Made by a program: the position numbers and the translations under genes. Source: Candidatus Parabacteroides intestinavium (GTDB lineage Bacteria; Bacteroidota; Bacteroidia; Bacteroidales; Tannerellaceae). Taken from it: DNA of 7,019 bases. The first letter of the stretch is position 1; each line of letters opens with the position of its first letter. Below are positions 1 to 6,798 of the stretch, piece after piece. The stretch covers positions 1 to 7,019 of the forward strand of contig DWYO01000328.1 of NCBI GenBank assembly GCA_019118725.1. Reading direction: 5' to 3'. The notes beneath the pieces were generated by a model. That model ran no database searches and was not told the origin of the DNA. It was given only the letters and a program-made list of their open reading frames with translations.

Positions 1-39
1 AAAACTTATAAACTCATCAACTTTTTTCAATTATACTTC

Positions 40-47
40 TATCTTTG
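40..47 (+). promoter_or_regulatory. Bacteroidetes -7 promoter box for the lipoprotein/GH127 unit
   Basis: TATCTTTG matches the Bacteroidetes primary sigma -7 consensus TAnnTTTG. It lies 32 bases before the first start codon, which would give a 5' leader of roughly 25 nt. No convincing -33 TTTG is present about 20 bp upstream; only a T-run at 22-27 is seen, which is too close. The call therefore rests on the -7 box and its position. Confidence 0.55.
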
Positions 48-79
48 TCCGTGATAATCATTTTTAAACATAAAGAAAT

Positions 80-853
80 ATGAATACACGGAATCTATGC
101 AGATTGTTATTGATGGGGTGTTGTTGTTATTGCCTGATGGCATGTGGAGAGGATAACGGTCCGCTTTCTCTAATCAATACAGAGGGCAATGAGACGTTGA
201 TTGACATTACCAGCAATACTTTACAACTTTCTCCGTTTAGTGAGGGGGAATCTTTTTATATCAATGGAGGAGATGGAGCGTATACGATAGACAACAACAA
301 CGAAGAGGTGGTGGCTTTCTCGTATGACGGGCGTACCCTCACTCTCCGTCCGATAGCACAAGGTAGTGCTGTTATCACCATACAAGACCATGATAATCAT
401 ACCTATCAACTACAGGTGGAGGTGACTTACCCGCAACAGACTTTCGAGGTAATGGGCGTAGATGCCCAAGCCATTGGAGATGAGTTGACCCAGATGGAAA
501 CAGAGCTGCTCAAAGAACAGATCAAGTCGGATATCTATGTGGGGATTGGCGGAACATTCGCCTTTACCTATATGGTTCCGGATAGCACCGAAGGCGAGGT
601 AGAGATGATTCCGACCGGAAGTCAGCTCTCACGCAAAGGGGTATTTCAAAGCGGAGTCAAATATGCAGAAGACGGAACACCTTATGAAGCTATGACCATC
701 CACCTGACATCGGGTGATGAGGTGGTTTACTCCTGGTATCAAGCCTCTCCCGACTCTTCGTATAGGCTGACAGAAGACGTTACCGAACGTTATCGCCAAG
801 AGTATCCCAAGGTACAAAATGCGTATGCGATACAGATCATCAGCAAAAAATAA
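80..853 (+). CDS. Uncharacterised lipoprotein with probable Ig-like domain
   Basis: This encodes a 257-aa exported lipoprotein whose function I do not recognise. The N-terminus is a signal peptide with an unusually Cys-rich hydrophobic stretch (C14-C16, C18) ending in the lipobox L19-M20-A21-C22. C22 is followed by G-E-D-N, an acidic start that resembles the surface-export signal of Bacteroidetes lipoproteins. Residues about 47-116 have the alternating pattern and Gly/Asp turns of a bacterial Ig-like (BIG2-type) beta-sandwich, including a G-S-A-V-I-T-I strand near 95-101. Residues about 120-257 form a second region, beginning with an acidic helix-like stretch (about 133-151) and then beta-rich, with no family I can name. 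The start at 80 fits the promoter box at 40-47 and gives a complete signal peptide; no clear Shine-Dalgarno is seen, which is usual in this group. The GH127-type gene follows after 18 nt, so the two are probably co-transcribed. A role in binding or presenting the same glycan is inference only. Confidence 0.8.
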   Translation: MNTRNLCRLLLMGCCCYCLMACGEDNGPLSLINTEGNETLIDITSNTLQLSPFSEGESFYINGGDGAYTIDNNNEEVVAFSYDGRTLTLRPIAQGSAVITIQDHDNHTYQLQVEVTYPQQTFEVMGVDAQAIGDELTQMETELLKEQIKSDIYVGIGGTFAFTYMVPDSTEGEVEMIPTGSQLSRKGVFQSGVKYAEDGTPYEAMTIHLTSGDEVVYSWYQASPDSSYRLTEDVTERYRQEYPKVQNAYAIQIISKK

Positions 854-871
854 CTTTAACACTCAAATAAC

Positions 872-2896
872 ATGAATAAACTATGTATACTTGCATTGGC
901 GGTAAGTGCTTTTTCCTGTTCTTCCGGAACATCAGATGATGAAGCATTGATGCTGGATGCAATTCCTACGGAAAAGGTAAACACGAATTATGTAAGTAAC
1001 CGCGATCCGTTACAGCCCCAGCGTTTCATAAAGCTTCAAACGGGAAGCATCCGACCGGAAGGATGGATCCGGACAATGTTGGAACTGCAACGTGATGGAT
1101 TAAACGGTCATTTGGGAGAAATCAGCGCATGGCTGCAAAAGGAGGATAATGCTTGGTTGAAGTCCGGCGGCCAATGGGGATGGGAAGAAGTCCCCTATTG
1201 GTTAAGAGGGTATGCAGGTGTAGCTTATCTGTTGGAAGACGAGAAGATGCTGAAAGAAACAAAGACCTGGATTGAGGCGATTTTGTCCAGTCAGCGTGAA
1301 GATGGGAACTTCGGCCCCTATAACGAAAACAACGGTGCCCAGGATTTCTGGCCGAATATGTTGGCCTTATGGATTTTGCAGTCTTATTATGAATATTCAT
1401 CCGATGAACGGGTTATCGACTTCATGACACGCTATTTCCAGTACCAACTACGTGTTCCGGATGATAAATTCCTGGAATCTTATTGGGAGAACAGTCGAGG
1501 GGGTGATAACTTGTGGAGTGTGGTATGGCTTTACAACCGGACCGGAGATAAGGATTTATTGAAACTGGCAGAGAAGCTACACCGGAATACCGCCAATTGG
1601 ACTAAGTCAACGGAGCTACCTAATTGGCATAATGTCAATATAGCCCAATGCTTCCGGGAACCGGCCACTTACTATCTGTTCAATGGAGACGAGAAGATGC
1701 TGTCGGCAAGTTATAATGTACAGAGCCTGATCCGGCGTGCATTCGGACAGGTTCCGGGAGGTATGTTCGGAGCGGACGAGAATGCCCGTATGGGATTCTT
1801 TGACCCGCGCCAAGGCACCGAGACGTGTGGCTTTGCCGAGCAGATGGCTTCGGATGAGATTATGTTATTAATTACCGGAGACCCTTATTGGGCAGAGAAC
1901 TGCGAAGATGTGGCATTCAATAGTTATCCGGCTGCACTGATGCCTGATATGAAATCACTGCGTTACATTACCTCACCCAATATGGTGATGAGTGATAGCG
2001 AGAATCATAAACCCGGCATTGACAATGCAGGCCCGTTCTTAGCCATGAATCCCTTCAGTAGCCGGTGCTGTCAGCATAATCACGGATTCGCATGGCCCTA
2101 TTATGTAGAGCACCTGGTCATGGCTACACCGGATAATGGAGTAGCAGCCGTTCTTTTCAACAGTTGTGATGCCACGGTAAAGGTTGGCGAAGGAGAAACG
2201 ATCATCCTAAAAGAACGCACGGATTATCCTTTCGACACCCATGTATCTTTTTCCATCGAATGTCAGAATCCAGTAACATTCCCGTTCTATATCCGTGTGC
2301 CGAGCTGGACAAAGGGCGCGGAAGTTAAGATTAATGGGAAAAAGGTCAATGCAAATCTGGAGAAAGGCGAATATCTCTGTCTGCATCGGGAATGGACAAA
2401 CGGAGATAGCATAGAAGCGAACTTCCCGATGGAGATTTCTTACCGGAAATGGCAGGTGAATAAGAATAGCGTGAGTGTAGATTACGGGCCTCTGACCTTG
2501 TCTTTGAAGATCGGAGAAAAATATGTAAAGAAAAACAGTACGGAAACCGCTATATGGGATTCCAAATGGCAAAAAGGTGCAGACACAGAAAACTGGCCTT
2601 CGTATGAAATCTATCCGGAAACTCCGTGGAATTATGCCTTGCAGGTCCATTCAGGAGTCACATTAAAGGAACACAAAAAATTAACTCCCGGAGTCAATCC
2701 TTTCACTACAGAGAATGTACCCTTGCTTTTTGAGGCAAAAGGAAGACTCGTTCCGGATTGGACTCTGGACGAATACAAGCTTTGTGGGGTATTACCCTAC
2801 GAGAATGCCGCAAAATCGGAACAGGTTGATGCTATCGAATTGGTCCCGATGGGGGCAATGAGATTAAGAATCTCCGCTTTCCCGACCTGCGACTAA
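872..2896 (+). CDS. GH127-family (DUF1680) glycoside hydrolase, probable beta-L-arabinofuranosidase, lipoprotein
   Basis: This encodes a 674-aa protein of the GH127 superfamily, whose characterised members release beta-L-arabinofuranose, and in at least one Bacteroides case aceric acid, from plant glycans. A short signal peptide ends at a loose lipobox (A13-F14-S15-C16) followed by S-S-G-T-S-D-D-E, consistent with a lipoprotein facing the surface or periplasm. Residues about 50-420 form the helical (alpha/alpha)6 catalytic barrel, and about 420-650 are beta-rich C-terminal domains. Key residues match the bifidobacterial enzyme HypBA1 (E338-x-C340, C417-C418): here E317-T-C319 and C399-C400, with nearly the same spacing. 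By family knowledge these Cys bind zinc and the first of the C-C pair is the nucleophile. E303 may correspond to the third acid ligand, but this is less sure. Length is normal and no frameshift is seen. The exact sugar cannot be set from sequence: the surrounding motif (TETCGFAEQM, SSRCCQHN) differs from HypBA1. No SusC/D is visible nearby. Confidence 0.92.
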   Translation: MNKLCILALAVSAFSCSSGTSDDEALMLDAIPTEKVNTNYVSNRDPLQPQRFIKLQTGSIRPEGWIRTMLELQRDGLNGHLGEISAWLQKEDNAWLKSGGQWGWEEVPYWLRGYAGVAYLLEDEKMLKETKTWIEAILSSQREDGNFGPYNENNGAQDFWPNMLALWILQSYYEYSSDERVIDFMTRYFQYQLRVPDDKFLESYWENSRGGDNLWSVVWLYNRTGDKDLLKLAEKLHRNTANWTKSTELPNWHNVNIAQCFREPATYYLFNGDEKMLSASYNVQSLIRRAFGQVPGGMFGADENARMGFFDPRQGTETCGFAEQMASDEIMLLITGDPYWAENCEDVAFNSYPAALMPDMKSLRYITSPNMVMSDSENHKPGIDNAGPFLAMNPFSSRCCQHNHGFAWPYYVEHLVMATPDNGVAAVLFNSCDATVKVGEGETIILKERTDYPFDTHVSFSIECQNPVTFPFYIRVPSWTKGAEVKINGKKVNANLEKGEYLCLHREWTNGDSIEANFPMEISYRKWQVNKNSVSVDYGPLTLSLKIGEKYVKKNSTETAIWDSKWQKGADTENWPSYEIYPETPWNYALQVHSGVTLKEHKKLTPGVNPFTTENVPLLFEAKGRLVPDWTLDEYKLCGVLPYENAAKSEQVDAIELVPMGAMRLRISAFPTCD

Positions 2897-2905
2897 GCAG
2901 AAGGC

Positions 2906-2944
2906 AGGACGGTGTGTCATAAGGAGGTATTGGCTCACCGTCCT
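2906..2944. terminator. Hairpin between convergent operons, probable bidirectional terminator
   Basis: AGGACGGTG at 2906-2914 pairs perfectly with CACCGTCCT at 2936-2944, giving a 9-bp stem. Four more pairs can form inside it (2916-2919 with 2931-2934) after one mismatch. It begins 10 nt after the GH127 stop codon and lies 60 nt beyond the stop of the convergent GT2 gene. The trailing sequence is only moderately T-rich on the + side (AATTTCTC) and weak on the - side, so termination efficiency is uncertain. Position and stem strength support the call. Confidence 0.55.
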
Positions 2945-3003
2945 AATTTCTCAGTTCCAACCTCAAAATCCGGCCTCTATATTCCAAGCCTTATCCGATA
3001 ACC

Positions 3004-3738
3004 TCAAAAAGACTTACGGAGTTTTATCCAATATATCACATAATAAAGCTTGAGAAGGAACCTGATCTTATCCCATCCTTTGTCTAATTCTTTTATCACC
3101 CGTATATTCTCATAAAGGCCTTTCAGGCGTTGCCGGTTGGATACGCCATGCGAATCATAAAGGGCTATGGTAACGGGGATATGCCGGAACTTATAGCCGG
3201 ATAAATAACAATACTTGAAAAAATAGAAGTCGGCCGACATTTTGAAGCGGGTGTCAAAAGGCATTTGCTTCAAAAGACGGGTTTGTACAAAAGCCGCTTG
3301 ATGACAAAAATACATCCGTTGCTTATTACAAGGCTCGGCAGCGATCTTCCGATGGAGTTCACCTTTCTTTTCCGTCAGGATATCACCATACAAGATGTCA
3401 TACTTTTCTTCATCCAGGAAAGATGCCACCTGGCTTAACACATGCTTGTCTGCAAAAACATCTCCGGCATTCATGAAGATAATCCATTGCCCTTGTGCCC
3501 GAGCTATGCCCTTATTCATGCCTTGATATATACCCCCATCCGGTTCCGAACACCAATAAGTAAGATGCTCCTCATACTCCCGGATAATATCAGCCGTTCC
3601 ATCGGTCGACCCTCCGTCAATGATGATATATTCCTTGTCAGCACAATCTTGCCCTACTACACTTTCCAAGGTTTTCCGAATAGCATCTGCACAATTATAA
3701 GATACCGTTACAATACTAAAGGTACAGGGAGGTTCCAT
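3004..3738 (-). CDS. GT2 family glycosyltransferase (WcaE-like), lipooligosaccharide assembly
   Basis: This is a 244-aa GT-A fold glycosyltransferase of family 2, predicted to move a sugar from a nucleotide donor onto a growing surface glycan at the cytoplasmic face of the inner membrane. The N-terminal strand (FSIVTVSYN, 7-15) opens the Rossmann-like fold. D41-G-G-S-T-D-G-T (41-48) is the nucleotide-binding loop, followed by SEPDGGIYQGMNKG (64-77). N90-A-G-D93 takes the place of the usual DxD metal site, as in WcaE-type members. H146-Q and the M-S-A-D170 region are likely acceptor or catalytic-base positions. The C-terminus (about 224-242) is basic and aromatic and may touch the membrane; no true transmembrane helix is seen. 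It is the last gene of the leftward operon, 17 nt after the GT32 gene. A GGA about 8 nt before the ATG may help initiation. Donor and acceptor are not predictable. Confidence 0.92.
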   Translation of the reverse strand: MEPPCTFSIVTVSYNCADAIRKTLESVVGQDCADKEYIIIDGGSTDGTADIIREYEEHLTYWCSEPDGGIYQGMNKGIARAQGQWIIFMNAGDVFADKHVLSQVASFLDEEKYDILYGDILTEKKGELHRKIAAEPCNKQRMYFCHQAAFVQTRLLKQMPFDTRFKMSADFYFFKYCYLSGYKFRHIPVTIALYDSHGVSNRQRLKGLYENIRVIKELDKGWDKIRFLLKLYYVIYWIKLRKSF

Positions 3739-3755
3739 CTATTTTTCCAAATTTC

Positions 3756-4490
3756 TTAGTCGTTGAGTTTGAATAAATTCCTTAATTTCTCCAGGAAAGA
3801 GGACTTCCAGCTATGAGCGCAATAATGAATCGCATACGAAGCCGGAGTAGCCTCATGTTTGTTCCCGGCAAATATTTCCGAACGGAATATCTTCATGTTA
3901 CCTTCCAGCTCCTGATCAGTATCAATATAACGGAATCCATACTTTTCGGCTATCCTTGCATAAATCAAAGGCGCGAACATATCGGCCGGCATCTCTTTCG
4001 AAAAGTTCTTTGTGTTATACCACTCCAGAATATCCTTTAAGAAAGGACACCCGGCTTGCGCACCCATAACGGCCGCTTGTATCTGCATTCCGGATATGTA
4101 CCCCTCGCACATACGGGTACCGTCTGGGGCGATATCGTGAATCGAACCGGTCTTTTCCAACTGAGAGGGATGATGCTCCAGACTGGATATAAAATCATAA
4201 GTCCGGAAATCATCAAAGCGTTTCAGAATCCGCACATCCGAATCGAGATAGAATCCACCTTCCTTATAAAGAGCATAGATACGGATATAATCTGCCGCAA
4301 ATGCCCACTTACGTGCTTTTATAGCCTCTTGGACGTAGGCAGGAGCAGAAGCCACGTCAAAGTTCTGCATATTCCAATGCTTTATCTCGTAGTCCGGCAT
4401 GACTTTCTTCCATGTTTTCATGCAAGCCTTGATATTTGCCGGATAAGGATCATTGCTTAACCAGCAGAAATGGATTATCTTCGGTATCAT
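3756..4490 (-). CDS. GT32-type glycosyltransferase (DXD sugar-binding, Gly_transf_sug family)
   Basis: This encodes a 244-aa transferase of the OCH1/capsular-type GT32 family, which uses a metal-bound nucleotide sugar. The N-terminus IPKIIHFCWLS (2-12) is the typical family opening. The block A65-A-D-Y-I-R-I-Y-A-L-Y (65-75) runs into G78-G-F-Y-L-D83-S-D85; D83 and D85 are the DXD metal and nucleotide-sugar ligands. The region about 130-150, with a G-rich turn and M-G-A, is typical of the acceptor side, and the C-terminal I-H-Y-C-A-H-S-W (221-228) matches the family's closing H...SW motif. Length is normal for the short bacterial forms. A 67-nt gap separates it from the kinase gene upstream, the widest gap in the operon. 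I see no TAnnTTTG box in it, so it is probably read from the operon promoter. The sugar transferred is unknown; mannose or galactose would be guesses. Confidence 0.92.
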   Translation of the reverse strand: MIPKIIHFCWLSNDPYPANIKACMKTWKKVMPDYEIKHWNMQNFDVASAPAYVQEAIKARKWAFAADYIRIYALYKEGGFYLDSDVRILKRFDDFRTYDFISSLEHHPSQLEKTGSIHDIAPDGTRMCEGYISGMQIQAAVMGAQAGCPFLKDILEWYNTKNFSKEMPADMFAPLIYARIAEKYGFRYIDTDQELEGNMKIFRSEIFAGNKHEATPASYAIHYCAHSWKSSFLEKLRNLFKLND

Positions 4491-4557
4491 ATCTTCGTTT
4501 TTTAATTCTTGAGTTTTCTATTTTGTAAGTCAACGAGGCCCAGCTACCCCTTATACC

Positions 4558-5334
4558 TCATTCCTTTTTGGCTCTGCAGCCTCCCTTAAACCATTGTTTG
4601 AACCGATGTTTCCTTCGTTGTTTCTTTTGTTCAGCCTCCCAGTATCGCATAATCCGGGCTTTAATCCCCCTGGCCTCTTCTTCCGGATGCAAAAGGCGGA
4701 TATATTCGTCTGCCATAAATCGGAAAAGATCTACACGGGTAGTCATCGTACTCAGATTCTTCAGATAGACCGCATCGGTAAGCGGTTTGCGGGTAAAGGC
4801 CGAACGATTGATATCCACTACGGTAAAGCGGAAATGCCCATCCTCTTCATGATAGAGGAAATTTCCGAAATTCAAATCTCCGTGCAGGATGCCAGCCTGA
4901 TGCATTCGGGCTATCTCCGCACTTAATTCTCCTGCCAATTGCCGATTATACTTCTCAACCGGGACCAACATGGGAAATACCGCCGGATCAGGACAAGCCA
5001 AAGAGACAAAATACCCCGTGGTAAACAGTCCATGCTCCCGTTGCTCGATATACGCCACCTCATGAGGCGTATCAATTCCCCGCCTGCGATATTCGCCCGC
5101 AAACAGGTAAGCCCGCTCCGCTTTCGTTTTCCGGAAAAAGGTATAGGCTATCTGCTGAACCGGGTTGGCACGCTTAAACCGTTTGACCATCACCGGAACA
5201 CCCTGGAACGTAAAACGGATCAATTGGTTACGTCCGTTATGCACGAACTCCCCTTTCCCTTCTGCAAGAAGCCGGGGCAAAGCACGGATATCACACTCCA
5301 AATGCCGGTAAGGCTCAGCTATTATAATCTTCAT
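4558..5334 (-). CDS. Kdo/WaaP-type lipopolysaccharide core kinase
   Basis: This is a kinase-fold protein of the Kdo/WaaP (InaA) family, predicted to phosphorylate a core sugar such as Kdo or heptose with ATP at the inner membrane. Numbering from the chosen start (258 aa), K51 in V-M-V-K-R-F is the probable ATP-binding Lys. H151-G-D153-L-N-F-G-N158 is the catalytic loop, with D153 as base and N158 as metal ligand. V-V-D174-I-N replaces the DFG metal-binding motif. The last 25 residues are rich in Lys and Arg, which may bind phospholipid or anionic core. An in-frame ATG at 5388 would overlap the GT4 gene by 40 nt and adds a non-family N-terminus. ATGs at 5343 and 5334 are both plausible; I chose 5334 because homologues I recall begin M-K-I-x-I. 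The gene starts 14 nt (or 5 nt from 5343) after the GT4 stop, consistent with coupling. Kdo as target is inference. Confidence 0.87.
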   Translation of the reverse strand: MKIIIAEPYRHLECDIRALPRLLAEGKGEFVHNGRNQLIRFTFQGVPVMVKRFKRANPVQQIAYTFFRKTKAERAYLFAGEYRRRGIDTPHEVAYIEQREHGLFTTGYFVSLACPDPAVFPMLVPVEKYNRQLAGELSAEIARMHQAGILHGDLNFGNFLYHEEDGHFRFTVVDINRSAFTRKPLTDAVYLKNLSTMTTRVDLFRFMADEYIRLLHPEEEARGIKARIMRYWEAEQKKQRRKHRFKQWFKGGCRAKKE

Positions 5335-5348
5335 ACGTTTCATCTTGC

Positions 5349-6482
5349 TTATTTCATCAATGCGCGATACAGATTCATCAACTGGCATGCCTGTTTCTTT
5401 TCCGAGAAACGTTGCACATATTCTTTTCCTTGCCGTATCATCCGTTCACACGTTTCGGGAGTTTGCAAAAGTGAGCAGGCGGTTTGAGCCAGTCCTTCCA
5501 CATCGTCCGGATGTATGTAGCAAGAATTCTCTCCTCCCGCCTCTTCCAAACAGGAACCGGTAGCGGCTATAACCGGGACACCCGCGTGCAGGGCCTCGAT
5601 TATCGGTATACCAAAGCCTTCAAACCGCGAGGGGTAAACAAAAAGTTTCGCCAAACGGTAGAGTGCCGGAAGGTCGTCAAACGAAACGCCATGCAACAGG
5701 TGCACACGCTTTTCCAGTCCTTTTTCCCGGCAATAATCCGCAATCTTTTGAGAATAAGGGGTAGGCCGTCCTACCAGGACAGCATGTATTTCTTGGGGAA
5801 TCTCCTGCATAGCCTGTACCAGCAAGAGAGCATTCTTACGCTCCTCAATGCTTCCCACATTCAGGATGTAACGTTCAGGCAATGCATATTTACGGCGCAC
5901 TTCTTGCTTCTTCTCTTCAGATACCGGATAGGAGAACACCGGAGAACACCCTTGATAGATGACCTGTATCTTCTCTTCCGGAATAGAGAAATACCGGATA
6001 ATATCCCGCTTGGTACATTCGCTTACGGCAATGATGGCATCCGCCTCCTCACACGCTTTGCGGAATTTATACGCATAAATCGTCCGGTCTATCGGAGCAT
6101 AACATTGCGGATAGCGCAGGAATATCAAGTCATGAATCGTCACCACACACTTGAGATTTCCCGCCTTGCGGATATTCAGCGGCAACTCATTGCTCAATCC
6201 GTGGAAGATATCTATCCTATCTGTGTCCAATTGACGGGTTATCCCCCACGAACGCCACGCCGCCCCGGCTCTGCTCCACCATCCGGAGGCATACACCTGC
6301 CTCAGTTGCGGACAATCACGAAGCAGGAGATCAAACGGCCTGCTTTGCCGCCTTTTCGGGGCATATAGCCAATACTCATTATCCGGAAAGAAACGGCACA
6401 AATTCGTTATCACATACCGGCTGTAATTTCCCAGCCCGGTAAAGTTCTGAACGGCCCGTTTCCCATCAAAACCAATTTTCAT
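5349..6482 (-). CDS. GT4 family glycosyltransferase, lipooligosaccharide core assembly
   Basis: This is a 377-aa GT-B fold retaining glycosyltransferase of family 4. The N-terminal acceptor domain (about 1-180) carries the early G-L-G-N-Y-S-R-Y segment (16-23), H94-G-L-S near the first domain core, and T-I-H-D-L-I (115-120). The C-terminal donor domain (about 200-360) shows L-N-V-G-S-I-E-E-R-K-N (207-217), where R and K contact the donor phosphates, and Y-P-S-R-F-E288-G-F-G-I-P-I-I-E296, the E-x7-E signature of the family. Length is normal. Its ATG overlaps the stop of the TSCPD gene (ATGA, 6479-6482), which predicts translational coupling, and the kinase gene follows directly downstream. A perfect 10-bp tandem repeat lies inside it at 5931-5950. 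It probably adds a sugar to the lipid A core, but donor and linkage are not visible from sequence. Confidence 0.93.
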   Translation of the reverse strand: MKIGFDGKRAVQNFTGLGNYSRYVITNLCRFFPDNEYWLYAPKRRQSRPFDLLLRDCPQLRQVYASGWWSRAGAAWRSWGITRQLDTDRIDIFHGLSNELPLNIRKAGNLKCVVTIHDLIFLRYPQCYAPIDRTIYAYKFRKACEEADAIIAVSECTKRDIIRYFSIPEEKIQVIYQGCSPVFSYPVSEEKKQEVRRKYALPERYILNVGSIEERKNALLLVQAMQEIPQEIHAVLVGRPTPYSQKIADYCREKGLEKRVHLLHGVSFDDLPALYRLAKLFVYPSRFEGFGIPIIEALHAGVPVIAATGSCLEEAGGENSCYIHPDDVEGLAQTACSLLQTPETCERMIRQGKEYVQRFSEKKQACQLMNLYRALMK

Positions 6483-6736
6483 CCTATACTTTCCTTTAAC
6501 GCCCGGGCCATCTGGTCAGGACACGAAGTTCCTTTACCTTTGCAGTCTATACCCTCTAAGCGATGGATGACCTCCTCCACAGGCAAGCCTTTTATCAACG
6601 AGCAGATACCTTTCAGATTTCCGTCGCATCCACCTATCACCTGCGCTTGCTCAACCTTTCCGTCTGCGACATCTACAATCATCATTCTCGAGCAGACACC
6701 TCCTTGCGGAGTATATACGATTCGTTTCTTCTCCAT
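6479..6736 (-). CDS. Small TSCPD-domain protein (TIGR03905-like)
   Basis: This encodes an 85-aa protein made almost entirely of a TSCPD domain, named for its signature, found here as T70-S-C72-P-D74. The same domain occurs at the C-terminus of some B12-dependent ribonucleotide reductases, but the free-standing form has no established function. Five Cys are present: C15 (G-G-V-C-S), C37 (G-G-C-D-G-N), C45, C65 (D-C-K-G-K-G) and C72. Four of them match the conserved set of the stand-alone family and could bind a metal; that is inference. No signal peptide is seen, so it is probably cytoplasmic. The start at 6736 is preferred over an in-frame ATG at 6820 because a strong promoter lies between them and the extra residues would run through the palindromic array. 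It is the first gene of the operon and its stop overlaps the GT4 start by 4 nt. Confidence 0.88.
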   Translation of the reverse strand: MEKKRIVYTPQGGVCSRMMIVDVADGKVEQAQVIGGCDGNLKGICSLIKGLPVEEVIHRLEGIDCKGKGTSCPDQMARALKESIG

Positions 6737-6762
6737 GTTTCTTCTATTGAGATTGATGAAGA

Positions 6763-6794
6763 CAAAGATAAACACAATTTTTGAATCCCGCAAA
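6763..6794 (-). promoter_or_regulatory. Strong Bacteroidetes promoter for the leftward TSCPD-GT-kinase operon
   Basis: On the minus strand TTTG at 6794-6791 is the -33 element and TATCTTTG at 6770-6763 is the -7 element (TAnnTTTG), with an exact 20-bp spacer. The start site would fall near 6757, leaving a leader of about 20 nt before the ATG at 6736. No second promoter was seen in the operon, so this one probably serves all five genes. The -33 box ends 4 bp from the first palindromic unit of the array at 6799. Confidence 0.8.
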
Positions 6795-6798
6795 CACT

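Noticed and set aside
1238..1702. 15-bp exact repeat GACGAGAAGATGCTG in two places of the GH127-type gene
   Set aside because: It encodes D-E-K-M-L at two similar helical hairpins of the barrel and is explained by the protein fold and codon preference.
2921..2928. Perfect Shine-Dalgarno-like AAGGAGGT in the loop of the intergenic hairpin
   Set aside because: No suitably spaced start codon or convincing ORF follows; the only close one, a TTG at 2930, is too near and opens about 23 codons. This group also relies little on Shine-Dalgarno sites.
2991..3001. Small palindrome TTATCCGATAA as a terminator for the GT2 gene
   Set aside because: Five base pairs with a one-base loop cannot form a stable hairpin; the stem at 2906-2944 is a better candidate.
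4491..4557. Possible internal promoter or hairpin in the 67-nt gap before the GT32 gene
   Set aside because: No TAnnTTTG box on the minus strand, and the only inverted repeat is a 4-bp GAGG/CCTC stem.
5335..5388. Longer start of the kinase gene at 5388
   Set aside because: It would overlap the GT4 gene by 40 nt and adds residues unlike the family; starts at 5334 or 5343 fit better.
5484..6368. Long open frame of 294 codons on the + strand
   Set aside because: It lies antisense inside the GT4 gene, which has clear family motifs, and its own translation shows no recognisable domain.
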